DNA from: Pseudomonas mosselii
GTDB lineage: Bacteria > Pseudomonadota > Gammaproteobacteria > Pseudomonadales > Pseudomonadaceae
Assembly: GCF_005796105.1 (NCBI RefSeq)
Contig: NZ_VAUO01000015.1
Coordinates: 1-64,000, forward strand
Length of the DNA: 64,000 bases
Reading direction: 5' to 3'
Below the pieces are notes generated by a model that worked only from the letters and a program-made list of their open reading frames with translations, had not been told where the DNA came from and ran no database searches. Below, in pieces: positions 34,482 through 42,517 of this stretch (the first letter of the stretch is position 1; each line of letters opens with the position of its first letter). Made by a program: the position numbers and the translations under genes.

Positions 34482-37418
34482 ATGCCCAAAGGATTGACCC
34501 GCGCCGTTGGCGCACTGCTAGCCCTCGTGGCCCTGTACAGCCTGCTCGGCTTCCTCATTCTTCCCGGCATCGCCTTGCGCATCGCCAACCATCAGCTTGC
34601 GCAGTACGCCACAGTCCCTGCCCACCTGCAACGCATCGAACTCAACCCATTCAGCCTGGAGCTGACGCTCTGGGGCTTGCAGATCGGCGAGCCGGGCAAG
34701 GAACAGGTGGGCTTCGAACGCCTGTACGCCAACCTGTCCCTGGACAGCCTGTGGACCAAAGCCTTGCACCTGGACGCGGTGGAGCTGGACAAGCCGCGTA
34801 CCGAGCTGCTGTTCGCCAAGGACGGTAGCCTCAACCTGACCCAGTTGTTCAAGCTGCCCGCCAGCGAACCCAAGGCCGACGAGCCGCCCAGCGACCCTTT
34901 CCCGCTGCGCATCGGCAGCATCAAGCTCAGCGAAGGCTACCTGCACTTCGAAGACCTGCGCCCGAGCGAGCCCATCGAATTCCTCTACGACTCGCTGAAC
35001 CTGGAGCTGAAGAACCTCAGCACCCTGCCCGACGACAACGCCGACATGACCCTGGTGGCCAATGGCCCGAATGGCGGGCGCATCGATTGGGCCGGCACCC
35101 TGAGTCTGGCGCCGATCGCCTCCGAAGGCACACTGAAGATCACCGATGGCAAGATGAAACTGTTCTGGCCCTATGTGCGCGATGCCGTGCCGCTGGTGCT
35201 CGACGACGGCATGCTCAGCCTCGACAGCCACTACAAGATCAACCTCGCCAAAGAAACCGAGCTGTTGCTCGACAACGTATCGCTGCGCGTCGCGCCGTTT
35301 GCCATCAATGCCCCCGACGGGCGCCCGTTGGCACGCCTAGCCAGCCTGGATGTCAGCGAAACCTCCATCGACCTGGCCAAGCAGCTAGTGACCGTCGGCA
35401 AGGTACGCAGCGAAAAACTGGAAACCTGGGCAGCCCTTGAAAAAGACGGCCAACTCGATTGGCAGAAGCTCTTCGCCAGCCAACCGGCCAAGGCCACGCC
35501 GAAGGAAAAGGCCGAGCCCGCCGCCGCCGAACCAACCGACAAGGAAAAAGCCGCCAAGCAGCCGAGCAAACCCTGGCAGGTGCTGCTCAAGGACGTGCAG
35601 GCGCGCAACTACCTGATCCATCTGGCCGACCGTAGCCAGAAAGAGCCCGTGGCACTGGATGTCGGCCCACTCAACCTGGACCTGCAGAATTTCGACAGCC
35701 TCAACCAGTCACCCTTCAAGCTCAAGCTCGATACCGGTGTGGGCAGGCAAGGCAAGCTGCAAGCGGCAGGCGAAGTCAACCTGGCCCCGGTGACCGCCAA
35801 GCTCGACGTTGCCACGCGTGACATCGACCTACGCGTAGCCCAGGCCTACATCAGCCCGTTCATCCGCCTGGAGCTTCGCAGCGGCATGCTCTCCAGCGAC
35901 CTCAAGGTAGACCTGAAGAACACCGCCCCACTGGCCTTCGCCATTACCGGCAAGGCCCAGGTCAATCAGCTGCACACGCTGGACACCATCAAGAACCGCG
36001 ACTTTGTCAAATGGCAACAGGTCAACGTCGATGGCTTGTCGTACGTGCATGGCGACGCGCTGTCGATCGACAAAGTTACCCTGTCGCAGCCCTACGCCCG
36101 CTTCATCATCAACGAAGACCGTACCACCAACGTCGATGACCTGCTGATCCCACAACCCGCCGGAGCGTCTGCCGCCCAATCCAAGCCTGCGGCGAGCACG
36201 CGCGCGGACAGGCCGCTGGGTATTCACATCGGGCAGATCGACATCAAGGACGGTTCGGCCAACTTCGCCGACCTGACCCTGACCCCGAACTTCGCCACCG
36301 CCGTGCAGCAGCTCAATGGCCAGATCGGCACCATCGACAACCGCAAGCCGCTGCCGGCCAAAGTCGATGTGAAGGGCAAGGTGGACCGCTATGCACCGGT
36401 CACCATCAAAGGTGCACTGAACCCGTTCAATCCGCTGGCCAGCCTCGATATCGCCACCAGCTTCAAGCGCGTCGAGCTGACCACGCTGACCCCCTACTCC
36501 GGTAAGTTCGCGGGTTTCCGCATTCGCAAGGGGCGGCTGAACCTCGACCTGCACTACCTGATCACCAACGGCCAGCTCAAGGCACAGAACAAGGTGGTAG
36601 TCGAGCAGTTGCAATTGGGTGAAAAGGTCGACAGCCCGGATGCCGTGGACCTGCCGATTCGCCTGGCAATTGCTCTGCTCAAGGATACCGAGGGCAAGAT
36701 CTCGATAGAGCTGCCGATTTCCGGCGACCTGAACAACCCGCAATTCAGCGTCATGCCAATCGTCTGGCAAACCCTGCGCAACCTGGTGCTGCGCGCGGCG
36801 CAGGCGCCGTTCAAGTTCATCGGTGGGCTGGTATCCGGTGGTGGCGCCGAGGACCTCGGCACCGTCTCGTTCGCCCCAGGCTCCAGTGACCTGGCTCCGG
36901 ATGCCCAGGCCGCCCTGGACAAACTGGCTTCTGCGCTAAAGGAGCGTCCACAACTGCGCCTGGAAATCGAAGGCACTGCGGCCCAGGCCAGTGACGGCCC
37001 ACTGATCGCCGAGCAACGCCTGGAGCGTGAATACCAGGCCACCTGGTACAAGATTCTGCAGCGCCGTGGCGACAAAGTGCCGGCCAACCCTTCGCTGCTG
37101 GTGGTCGAAGACAGTGACAAACCGGCCATGCTCGAAGGCATCTACCGCAGCCGCCTGAAACAGCAGCCGCCACCCCAATGGGAAAACCTCGGGCGTGACG
37201 AGCGCAGCGCCAAGCTGCGCGAGGCCGTCATCAAGTCCTGGGCAGAGAGTGCTCCTCTGCTACGCAACCTTGGTCAGGAACGGGCCAGCAGCATCAAGGA
37301 CTACCTGGTCGACAAGTGCCAGCTGGAAGACGACCGGGTGTACTTCATCGACGCCGCACTCGGCCAGCCCGAGCGTGATGGCCGGGTCGTCACACCGCTG
37401 CACCTGGACGCAGAATAA
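34482..37418 (+). CDS. AsmA-like DUF748 envelope protein
   Basis: 978-residue protein with one N-terminal membrane anchor (about residues 6-30) and a very long periplasmic part rich in repeated beta-strand segments. DUF748 modules occupy most of the length, and a charged Ala/Lys/Glu-rich linker (TPKEKAEPAAAEPTDKEKAA) lies near residue 345. The C-terminal part (about 795-840; SFAPGSSDLAPDAQAALDKL) resembles an OmpA-like start. The family is related to AsmA/TamB/YhdP proteins implicated in lipid transport across the envelope. ATG 34482 starts MPKGLTRAV with a normal anchor; ATG 34473 is an alternative. Overlap of the longer frame with the preceding gene is rejected. Confidence 0.82.
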   Translation: MPKGLTRAVGALLALVALYSLLGFLILPGIALRIANHQLAQYATVPAHLQRIELNPFSLELTLWGLQIGEPGKEQVGFERLYANLSLDSLWTKALHLDAVELDKPRTELLFAKDGSLNLTQLFKLPASEPKADEPPSDPFPLRIGSIKLSEGYLHFEDLRPSEPIEFLYDSLNLELKNLSTLPDDNADMTLVANGPNGGRIDWAGTLSLAPIASEGTLKITDGKMKLFWPYVRDAVPLVLDDGMLSLDSHYKINLAKETELLLDNVSLRVAPFAINAPDGRPLARLASLDVSETSIDLAKQLVTVGKVRSEKLETWAALEKDGQLDWQKLFASQPAKATPKEKAEPAAAEPTDKEKAAKQPSKPWQVLLKDVQARNYLIHLADRSQKEPVALDVGPLNLDLQNFDSLNQSPFKLKLDTGVGRQGKLQAAGEVNLAPVTAKLDVATRDIDLRVAQAYISPFIRLELRSGMLSSDLKVDLKNTAPLAFAITGKAQVNQLHTLDTIKNRDFVKWQQVNVDGLSYVHGDALSIDKVTLSQPYARFIINEDRTTNVDDLLIPQPAGASAAQSKPAASTRADRPLGIHIGQIDIKDGSANFADLTLTPNFATAVQQLNGQIGTIDNRKPLPAKVDVKGKVDRYAPVTIKGALNPFNPLASLDIATSFKRVELTTLTPYSGKFAGFRIRKGRLNLDLHYLITNGQLKAQNKVVVEQLQLGEKVDSPDAVDLPIRLAIALLKDTEGKISIELPISGDLNNPQFSVMPIVWQTLRNLVLRAAQAPFKFIGGLVSGGGAEDLGTVSFAPGSSDLAPDAQAALDKLASALKERPQLRLEIEGTAAQASDGPLIAEQRLEREYQATWYKILQRRGDKVPANPSLLVVEDSDKPAMLEGIYRSRLKQQPPPQWENLGRDERSAKLREAVIKSWAESAPLLRNLGQERASSIKDYLVDKCQLEDDRVYFIDAALGQPERDGRVVTPLHLDAE

Positions 37419-37480
37419 CCACTTTTCGCCGGGGAACGCCCGGCGATAAGTGGTCAAGCGAGCCGTTGCCCACCCCATAA

Positions 37481-37570
37481 CGGCACAAGGCCGCTCCTAC
37501 AAAGTCCGCAATTGGCTTAAGCGGTCGGTGTAGGAGCGGCCTTGTGTCGCGATGGGCTGCGTAGCAGCCC
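37481..37570. repeat. Paired REP element (TAGGAGCGGCC type)
   Basis: Arms CGGCACAAGGCCGCTCCTAC (37481-37500) and GTAGGAGCGGCCTTGTGTCG (from 37530), followed by GGGCTGCGTAGCAGCCC. Intergenic between the DUF748 gene and the convergent BON gene; it may also act as a bidirectional terminator. Confidence 0.85.
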
Positions 37571-37610
37571 TAAATAGGTGGCCAAGTCCTTTTGGCCGAC
37601 GGGAAATTCC

Positions 37611-37961
37611 TTATTCGGACTTCAGGCCATCAGCCGAAACGGCCTGCACGCCCTTGATCTTCTTGGTGATGGCCACAGCCATCTCTTTCTGTGCATCGGT
37701 GACAGCTACATCAGAGGAGAGGGACACCACACCTTTGTTGGTTTCAACCTTGATGTCGCTGCCTGGGATACCCTTCTCGGTCAACAAATCAGCTTTGACC
37801 TTGGTGGTGATCCAAGTATCCGAGGTGGCTTCCTTGGCCTTGGTCACCTCACCGGCCGCCAGTTGCATCGGGGCCTGGGTAGACTGCTGGGCGAATGCCG
37901 CGTTAGCCATGGTCAGGGTCAGAGCGGTAGCAGTAGCGGCAGCAATGGCGAACTTCTTCAT
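37611..37961 (-). CDS. BON-domain periplasmic protein
   Basis: 116-residue secreted protein. Signal peptide MKKFAIAAATATALTLTMA with cleavage after NAAFA (about residue 24). One BON domain (about 45-115): DTWITTKVKADLLTEKGIPG and GVVSLSSDVAVTDAQKEMAV. BON proteins such as OsmY bind membrane or peptidoglycan under stress. ATG 37961 has AGGAG seven bases upstream and begins the signal peptide; the longer frame to 38075 is rejected. Monocistronic. Confidence 0.88.
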   Translation of the reverse strand: MKKFAIAAATATALTLTMANAAFAQQSTQAPMQLAAGEVTKAKEATSDTWITTKVKADLLTEKGIPGSDIKVETNKGVVSLSSDVAVTDAQKEMAVAITKKIKGVQAVSADGLKSE

Positions 37962-38176
37962 GTGAGTCACTCCTGTTGTTCGAAAGGTCTGCGCCAAAGT
38001 AGATGGCGTCAGATAACAGGGATGTTGCACGGCCTGTGCCAGCTTTTCCGCTTCGCTTAAATCCTTTAAAAACAATGACTTACGCTAAAATCGAACACGC
38101 GCGAATCGTGCATTTTGCAAGCCTTGGCAATTTCCTGCGTGCAGGATGCAAGTCCGCCAGATAAAAACACAGGCAT

Positions 38177-38285
38177 AAAAAAGGACCCCGTAGGGTAATG
38201 CCCGTCAGCTAAGCCTTTGTTGCATTAGTTGGGGCCGCAAAGCGGCCCCATTGGCTTAACTGACTCGCATTACCCCGCAGGGTCC
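38177..38285 (-). terminator. Long palindromic terminator after pnp
   Basis: On the minus strand, an imperfect inverted repeat of about 100 bases. The outer arms are GGACCCTGCGGGGTAATGC and GCATTACCCTACGGGGTCC, a middle pairing is CAGTTAAGCC / GGCTTAGCTG, and the apex is GGGGCCGCTTTGCGGCCCC (38231-38249). It ends in six U (A run 38177-38182 on plus). It ends the rpsO-pnp transcript 22 bases after the pnp stop. The remaining 37962-38176 holds only the BON gene's upstream region. Confidence 0.8.
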
Positions 38286-38306
38286 TGCTTTGCAGCCTTT
38301 GGAGGC

Positions 38307-40412
38307 TTAGACGCCCGATGCCTTGGCAGCGGCAACGTCCTTGATCGACAGCTTGATACGGCCGCGGTTGTCCACGTCCAGTACCAGCACTTCGACTTCT
38401 TGGCCTTCCTTCAGCACGTCGGTGACTTTCTCGACGCGAGCATCGCTCAGCATGGAGATGTGCACCAGACCGTCCTTGCCCGGCAGGATGTTGACGAAGG
38501 CGCCGAAGTCGACGATGCGTTCGACCTTGCCGACGTAGATCTTGCCGATCTCAGCCTCGGCGGTGATGCCCAGGATGCGCTGCTTGGCCGCGTCCGCCGC
38601 TTCTTTGGTTTCGCCGAAGATCTTGATCGAACCGTCGTCTTCGATGTCGATCGAAGCCTTGGTTTCTTCGCAGATGGCACGGATGGTAGCGCCGCCTTTG
38701 CCGATCACGTCACGAATCTTGTCGGTGTCGATCTTCATCGCGATCATAGTTGGAGCGTTGGCCGACAGCTCGGTACGCGACTGGCCGATGATCTGGTTCA
38801 TCTGACCGAGGATGTTCAGGCGCGCTTCCAGGGCCTGGCCCAGGGCGATTTCCATGATCTCTTCGGTGATGCCGTTGATCTTGATGTCCATCTGCAGCGC
38901 GGTGACACCCTTGGCGGTACCGGCTACCTTGAAGTCCATGTCGCCCAGGTGGTCTTCATCACCCAGGATGTCGGTCAGAACGGCGAACTTGTCACCTTCC
39001 TTGACCAGACCCATGGCGATACCGGCAACCGGCGCCTTCATCGGTACGCCCGCGTCCATCAGGGCCAGCGAGGCACCGCAGACCGAGGCCATGGAGCTGG
39101 AACCGTTGGATTCGGTGATTTCCGAAACCACGCGGATGGTGTACGGGAACACGTCGGCGGCAGGCAGCATGGCCTGGACCGAACGACGGGCCAGACGGCC
39201 GTGGCCGATTTCACGACGACCGGCGCCACCCATGCGACCACACTCGCCCACCGAGAACGGCGGGAAGTTGTAGTGCAGCATGAACGGATCTTTCTTCTCG
39301 CCTTCCAGGGTGTCGAGCAGCTGTGCGTCACGTGCGGTACCGAGGGTAGCCACCACCAGCGCCTGTGTTTCGCCACGGGTGAACAGGGCCGAACCGTGGG
39401 TTTTCGGCAGCACACCGACTTCGATGTTCAGCGGACGCACGGTCTTGGTGTCACGGCCGTCGATACGCGGCTTGCCGTTGACGATGTTTTCGCGAACGGT
39501 GCGGTATTCGATTTCGCCGAAGATTTCTTTGACTTCGGCAGCCGAAGGCTGGCCTTCCTCACCGGAGAACTTGGCGACCGCCTGGTCGCGCAGCTCGCCC
39601 AGGCGCGCATAGCGGTCGGCCTTGACGGTGATGGTGTAGCCCTGGGAAACAGCCTCGCCGAACTCCGCGCGGATGGCGTTGAACAGCTCGGTGTTGGCAA
39701 CGGCCGGTTTCCAGTCCCAGACCGGCTTGGCGGCTTCGGCAGCCAGTTCCTTGACCGCCTTGATCACGGCCTGGAACTCGTCGTGGGCGAACAGTACGGC
39801 GCCCAGCATCTGGTCTTCGGTCAGCTCTTGGGCTTCCGATTCAACCATCAATACAGCCGACTCGGTACCGGCAACGACCATGTCCAGGCTCGACGCCTGC
39901 AGTTGCTCGTAGGTTGGGTTCAGCAGGTAGCCAGTGCTTTCGTGGAAGGCAACGCGGGCAGCGCCGATCGGGCCTTCGAAAGGAATGCCGGAGATCGCCA
40001 GGGCCGCCGAGGTACCGATCATCGCAGCGATGTCCGGATCGGTCTTCTTGCTGGTGGAAACGACGGTGCAGACGACCTGCACTTCGTTCATGAAGCCTTC
40101 AGGGAACAGCGGACGGATCGGACGGTCGATCAGGCGCGAGGTCAGGGTCTCTTTTTCCGAAGGACGGCCTTCACGCTTGAAGAAGCCGCCAGGGATCTTG
40201 CCGGCAGCGTAGGTCTTTTCCTGGTAGTGCACGGACAGCGGGAAGAAGCCCTTGCCCGGATCGGCTTGCTTGGCACCGACCACGGTCACCAGCACGGTGA
40301 CGTCGTTATCGACGGTGACCAGCACTGCGCCGGTCGCCTGACGGGCAATGCGGCCCGTTTCGAGAGTAACGGTCGATTGACCGAACTGGAAAGTCTTGAT
40401 TACCGGGTTCAC
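38307..40412 (-). CDS. pnp: Polyribonucleotide nucleotidyltransferase (PNPase)
   Basis: 701-residue 3'-5' phosphorolytic exoribonuclease and degradosome partner. Two RNase PH domains (about 10-215 and 310-545, separated by a helical domain), then KH (IDTDKIRDVIGKGGATIRAI, about 560-580) and S1 (IGKIYVGKVERIVDFGAFVNI, about 620-640). The start is GTG 40412 with TAGGA four bases upstream, giving MNPVIKTFQFG. It is downstream of rpsO, as in most gammaproteobacteria, with an intergenic hairpin. Autoregulation by cleavage of its leader is known in E. coli and may apply. Confidence 0.97.
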   Translation of the reverse strand: MNPVIKTFQFGQSTVTLETGRIARQATGAVLVTVDNDVTVLVTVVGAKQADPGKGFFPLSVHYQEKTYAAGKIPGGFFKREGRPSEKETLTSRLIDRPIRPLFPEGFMNEVQVVCTVVSTSKKTDPDIAAMIGTSAALAISGIPFEGPIGAARVAFHESTGYLLNPTYEQLQASSLDMVVAGTESAVLMVESEAQELTEDQMLGAVLFAHDEFQAVIKAVKELAAEAAKPVWDWKPAVANTELFNAIRAEFGEAVSQGYTITVKADRYARLGELRDQAVAKFSGEEGQPSAAEVKEIFGEIEYRTVRENIVNGKPRIDGRDTKTVRPLNIEVGVLPKTHGSALFTRGETQALVVATLGTARDAQLLDTLEGEKKDPFMLHYNFPPFSVGECGRMGGAGRREIGHGRLARRSVQAMLPAADVFPYTIRVVSEITESNGSSSMASVCGASLALMDAGVPMKAPVAGIAMGLVKEGDKFAVLTDILGDEDHLGDMDFKVAGTAKGVTALQMDIKINGITEEIMEIALGQALEARLNILGQMNQIIGQSRTELSANAPTMIAMKIDTDKIRDVIGKGGATIRAICEETKASIDIEDDGSIKIFGETKEAADAAKQRILGITAEAEIGKIYVGKVERIVDFGAFVNILPGKDGLVHISMLSDARVEKVTDVLKEGQEVEVLVLDVDNRGRIKLSIKDVAAAKASGV

Positions 40413-40579
40413 GGTTTCCTACCTTTTTCAGTGGCTCTTGGGGGAACTGGTTCTTGCGAATTCTTGGGCAGAACGGAGTATCGGCTCCATTGACCGTCCA
40501 GATACAACACGAGGCTGGGAGCCTGGCGCCGAGCGGATGAACCGCACGGCTAACCAGGCTGCCAACCTCGCAGATCGCG

Positions 40580-40635
40580 TGGCGTGTCCAACGGCAGCGT
40601 TGCCAGGCAACACTCCCGAAGATTGCGACACGCCA
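40580..40635 (-). promoter_or_regulatory. rpsO-pnp intergenic stem-loop
   Basis: Nine-base perfect arms TGGCGTGTC (40580-40588) / GACACGCCA (40627-40635) enclose a 38-base region able to form a second stem (TTGCCTGGCAA on minus). In E. coli the equivalent spacer carries the rpsO terminator and the RNase III sites that control pnp; the same use here is inference. Confidence 0.5.
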
Positions 40636-40660
40636 TGCAACACCACTGGCCAAGCCGCTA

Positions 40661-40930
40661 TTAGCGACGCAGGCCCAGGCGACCGATCAGGGCGCTGTAA
40701 CGAGTGGCGTCTTTGCCCTTCAGGTAATCCAGCAGCTTACGACGCTGGTTGACCATACGGATCAGACCACGACGGGAGTGGTGGTCTTTTTCGTTGGCCT
40801 TGAAGTGGCCTTGCAGCTTGTTGATGTTGAAGGTCAGCAGGGCAACCTGAACTTCCGGGCTGCCGGTGTCGCCTTGGGCTTGCTGATAGTCTGCAACGAT
40901 CTGGGCTTTTTCTTCGACGCTGAGGGCCAT
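40661..40930 (-). CDS. rpsO: 30S ribosomal protein S15
   Basis: 89-residue primary binder of 16S rRNA that organises the central domain of the small subunit. The whole family sequence is recognisable (ALSVEEKAQIVADYQ, GDTGSPEVQVALLT, HHSRRGLIRMVNQRRKLLDY). Gene order truB-rpsO-pnp is standard. The 150 bases upstream (40931-41080) are AT-richer and likely contain its own promoter. Confidence 0.98.
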   Translation of the reverse strand: MALSVEEKAQIVADYQQAQGDTGSPEVQVALLTFNINKLQGHFKANEKDHHSRRGLIRMVNQRRKLLDYLKGKDATRYSALIGRLGLRR

Positions 40931-41080
40931 GAGGCTTCTCCTGATAAACGGATCCCGCGAGCGGGGTCCAATAGGCCAGGGACTGAATCCCTGTATTAAT
41001 AAAAAGAGAAATGACCGTGCCTACTGACAGCCATCCTCGATTCCGCACGGCAAAGCGTTGACCTCGCCCTGCGGTTTCGG

Positions 41081-41998
41081 TCATTCCGACCGAATCAGTC
41101 GACGTGGCGCAATGCGCCCGTCTTCGCTCACTTCACCGATACCGATGAAGCGAGCATTGTGATCCTGTACCCGGACCATGCCGAACTGCGGCGCATCCGG
41201 CGCACGTACGGCCTGGCCGTGCAGCCAGTAGAACGCGCTGTGCTCGGACAATACCACCAGTGGCCAGTCCTGCAACCCGCTGTCAGAGGGCAGCAGGAAG
41301 CGATCGAGCGCTTCGTTGCCACCTTCGGCGTGGGCTTGCTCCAACGCTTCGAGCGTGACGGTCTGTGCCAGCGCGAAGGGGCCTGCCTGGGTCCGGCGCA
41401 ATTCGGCGACGTAGGCACCACAACCCAACGCCTCACCGATATCCTCCACCAGGGTGCGGATATAGGTGCCTTTGCTGCAACCTACCGACAGGCGTGCACG
41501 GGTGCCTTCGCACTCCAGCAGTTCCAAGCGTCCAATAGTAACAGAACGCGCCTCGCGCTCCACTACCTCTCCTGCACGTGCCAGCTTGTACAGCGGCTGG
41601 CCATCGCGCTTGAGGGCCGAGTACATCGGCGGGACCTGGAGGATTTCACCGCGAAAACGCGGAATCACCGCCTCGATGTCGGCGCGACCAACGGTCACCT
41701 CGCGGGTCTGCAGCACTTCACCTTCAGCATCTGCGGTACTGGTGGTCTGGCCAAGCTGCATGACCGTCTCGTAGCCCTTGTCGGAATCGAGCAAGTACTG
41801 CGAGAACTTGGTCGCCTCACCGAAGCACAGCGGTAGCACGCCGGTGGCCAACGGATCGAGGCTGCCGGTGTGGCCGGCCTTTTCCGCGTTGAGCAGCCAG
41901 CGCACTTTCTGCAGCGCAGCGTTGGAGGTGAAGCCCAGCGGCTTGTCGAGCAGGATGATGCCGCTGACGTTGCGGCGAATACGTTTGACCTGGGCCAC
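41081..41998 (-). CDS. truB: tRNA pseudouridine-55 synthase
   Basis: 305-residue enzyme that makes the conserved pseudouridine 55 of the T loop. Catalytic Asp lies in HTGSLDPLATG (about 42-52); KPLGFTSNAALQKVRW is the N-terminal motif; a C-terminal PUA-like domain (about 250-305) binds tRNA. GTG start with GAGGAG six bases upstream, three bases after the rbfA stop, so the genes are coupled. Confidence 0.96.
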   Translation of the reverse strand: MAQVKRIRRNVSGIILLDKPLGFTSNAALQKVRWLLNAEKAGHTGSLDPLATGVLPLCFGEATKFSQYLLDSDKGYETVMQLGQTTSTADAEGEVLQTREVTVGRADIEAVIPRFRGEILQVPPMYSALKRDGQPLYKLARAGEVVEREARSVTIGRLELLECEGTRARLSVGCSKGTYIRTLVEDIGEALGCGAYVAELRRTQAGPFALAQTVTLEALEQAHAEGGNEALDRFLLPSDSGLQDWPLVVLSEHSAFYWLHGQAVRAPDAPQFGMVRVQDHNARFIGIGEVSEDGRIAPRRLIRSE

Positions 41999-42001
41999 CG
42001 C

Positions 42002-42400
42002 TTACTCCTCGGCGTCCGGCTTGTCGGCATCCTTGTGCAGACGGTCTTCGGCGACTGCACGCTCGATCAGTGCCGACAGGTGGGCACCACGGCTAACGCT
42101 CTCGTCGAAGTGGAAATGCAGTTGTGGCACGCTGCGCAGCTGCATCACCCGGCCCAGGTGCAGGCGCAGGAAACTGGCGGCGCTGGTCAGGGCCTTGAGG
42201 GTTTGCGGCACCGCGTCGGCAGCTTCCTGGCCCATCACGGTGATGAACACCTTGGCGTGGCCCAGGTCACGGCTGACGTCTACGGCGGTGATGGTCACCA
42301 AGCCGACACGCGGGTCTTTGACTTCACGGCGGATCAGCTCGGACAGCTCACGCTGCATCTGATCGCCGATGCGTTGGGTACGGCTATATTCTTTTGCCAT
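42002..42400 (-). CDS. rbfA: Ribosome-binding factor A
   Basis: 132-residue KH-type 30S maturation factor needed for 16S rRNA 5'-end processing and growth in the cold. Typical segments: YSRTQRIGDQMQRELSELI, HAKVFITV and LRSVPQLHFHFDESVSRG. It lies between infB and truB. The gap of 117 bases to infB has no gene. Confidence 0.96.
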   Translation of the reverse strand: MAKEYSRTQRIGDQMQRELSELIRREVKDPRVGLVTITAVDVSRDLGHAKVFITVMGQEAADAVPQTLKALTSAASFLRLHLGRVMQLRSVPQLHFHFDESVSRGAHLSALIERAVAEDRLHKDADKPDAEE

Positions 42401-42517
42401 TCTTGCTACCTGTAACTTAAAGCGGCAAACGCCCGGTCAAGCTGTGGGCCTGACCGGGCGCTACCTACAGAGGCGCTGCCAACCGCCCTACTACGGGGGC
42501 TGGCAACGGGCTCACCC

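Noticed and set aside
38229..40493. 754-codon plus-strand frame opposite pnp
   Set aside because: Shadow of pnp, and it runs through the pnp terminator palindrome.
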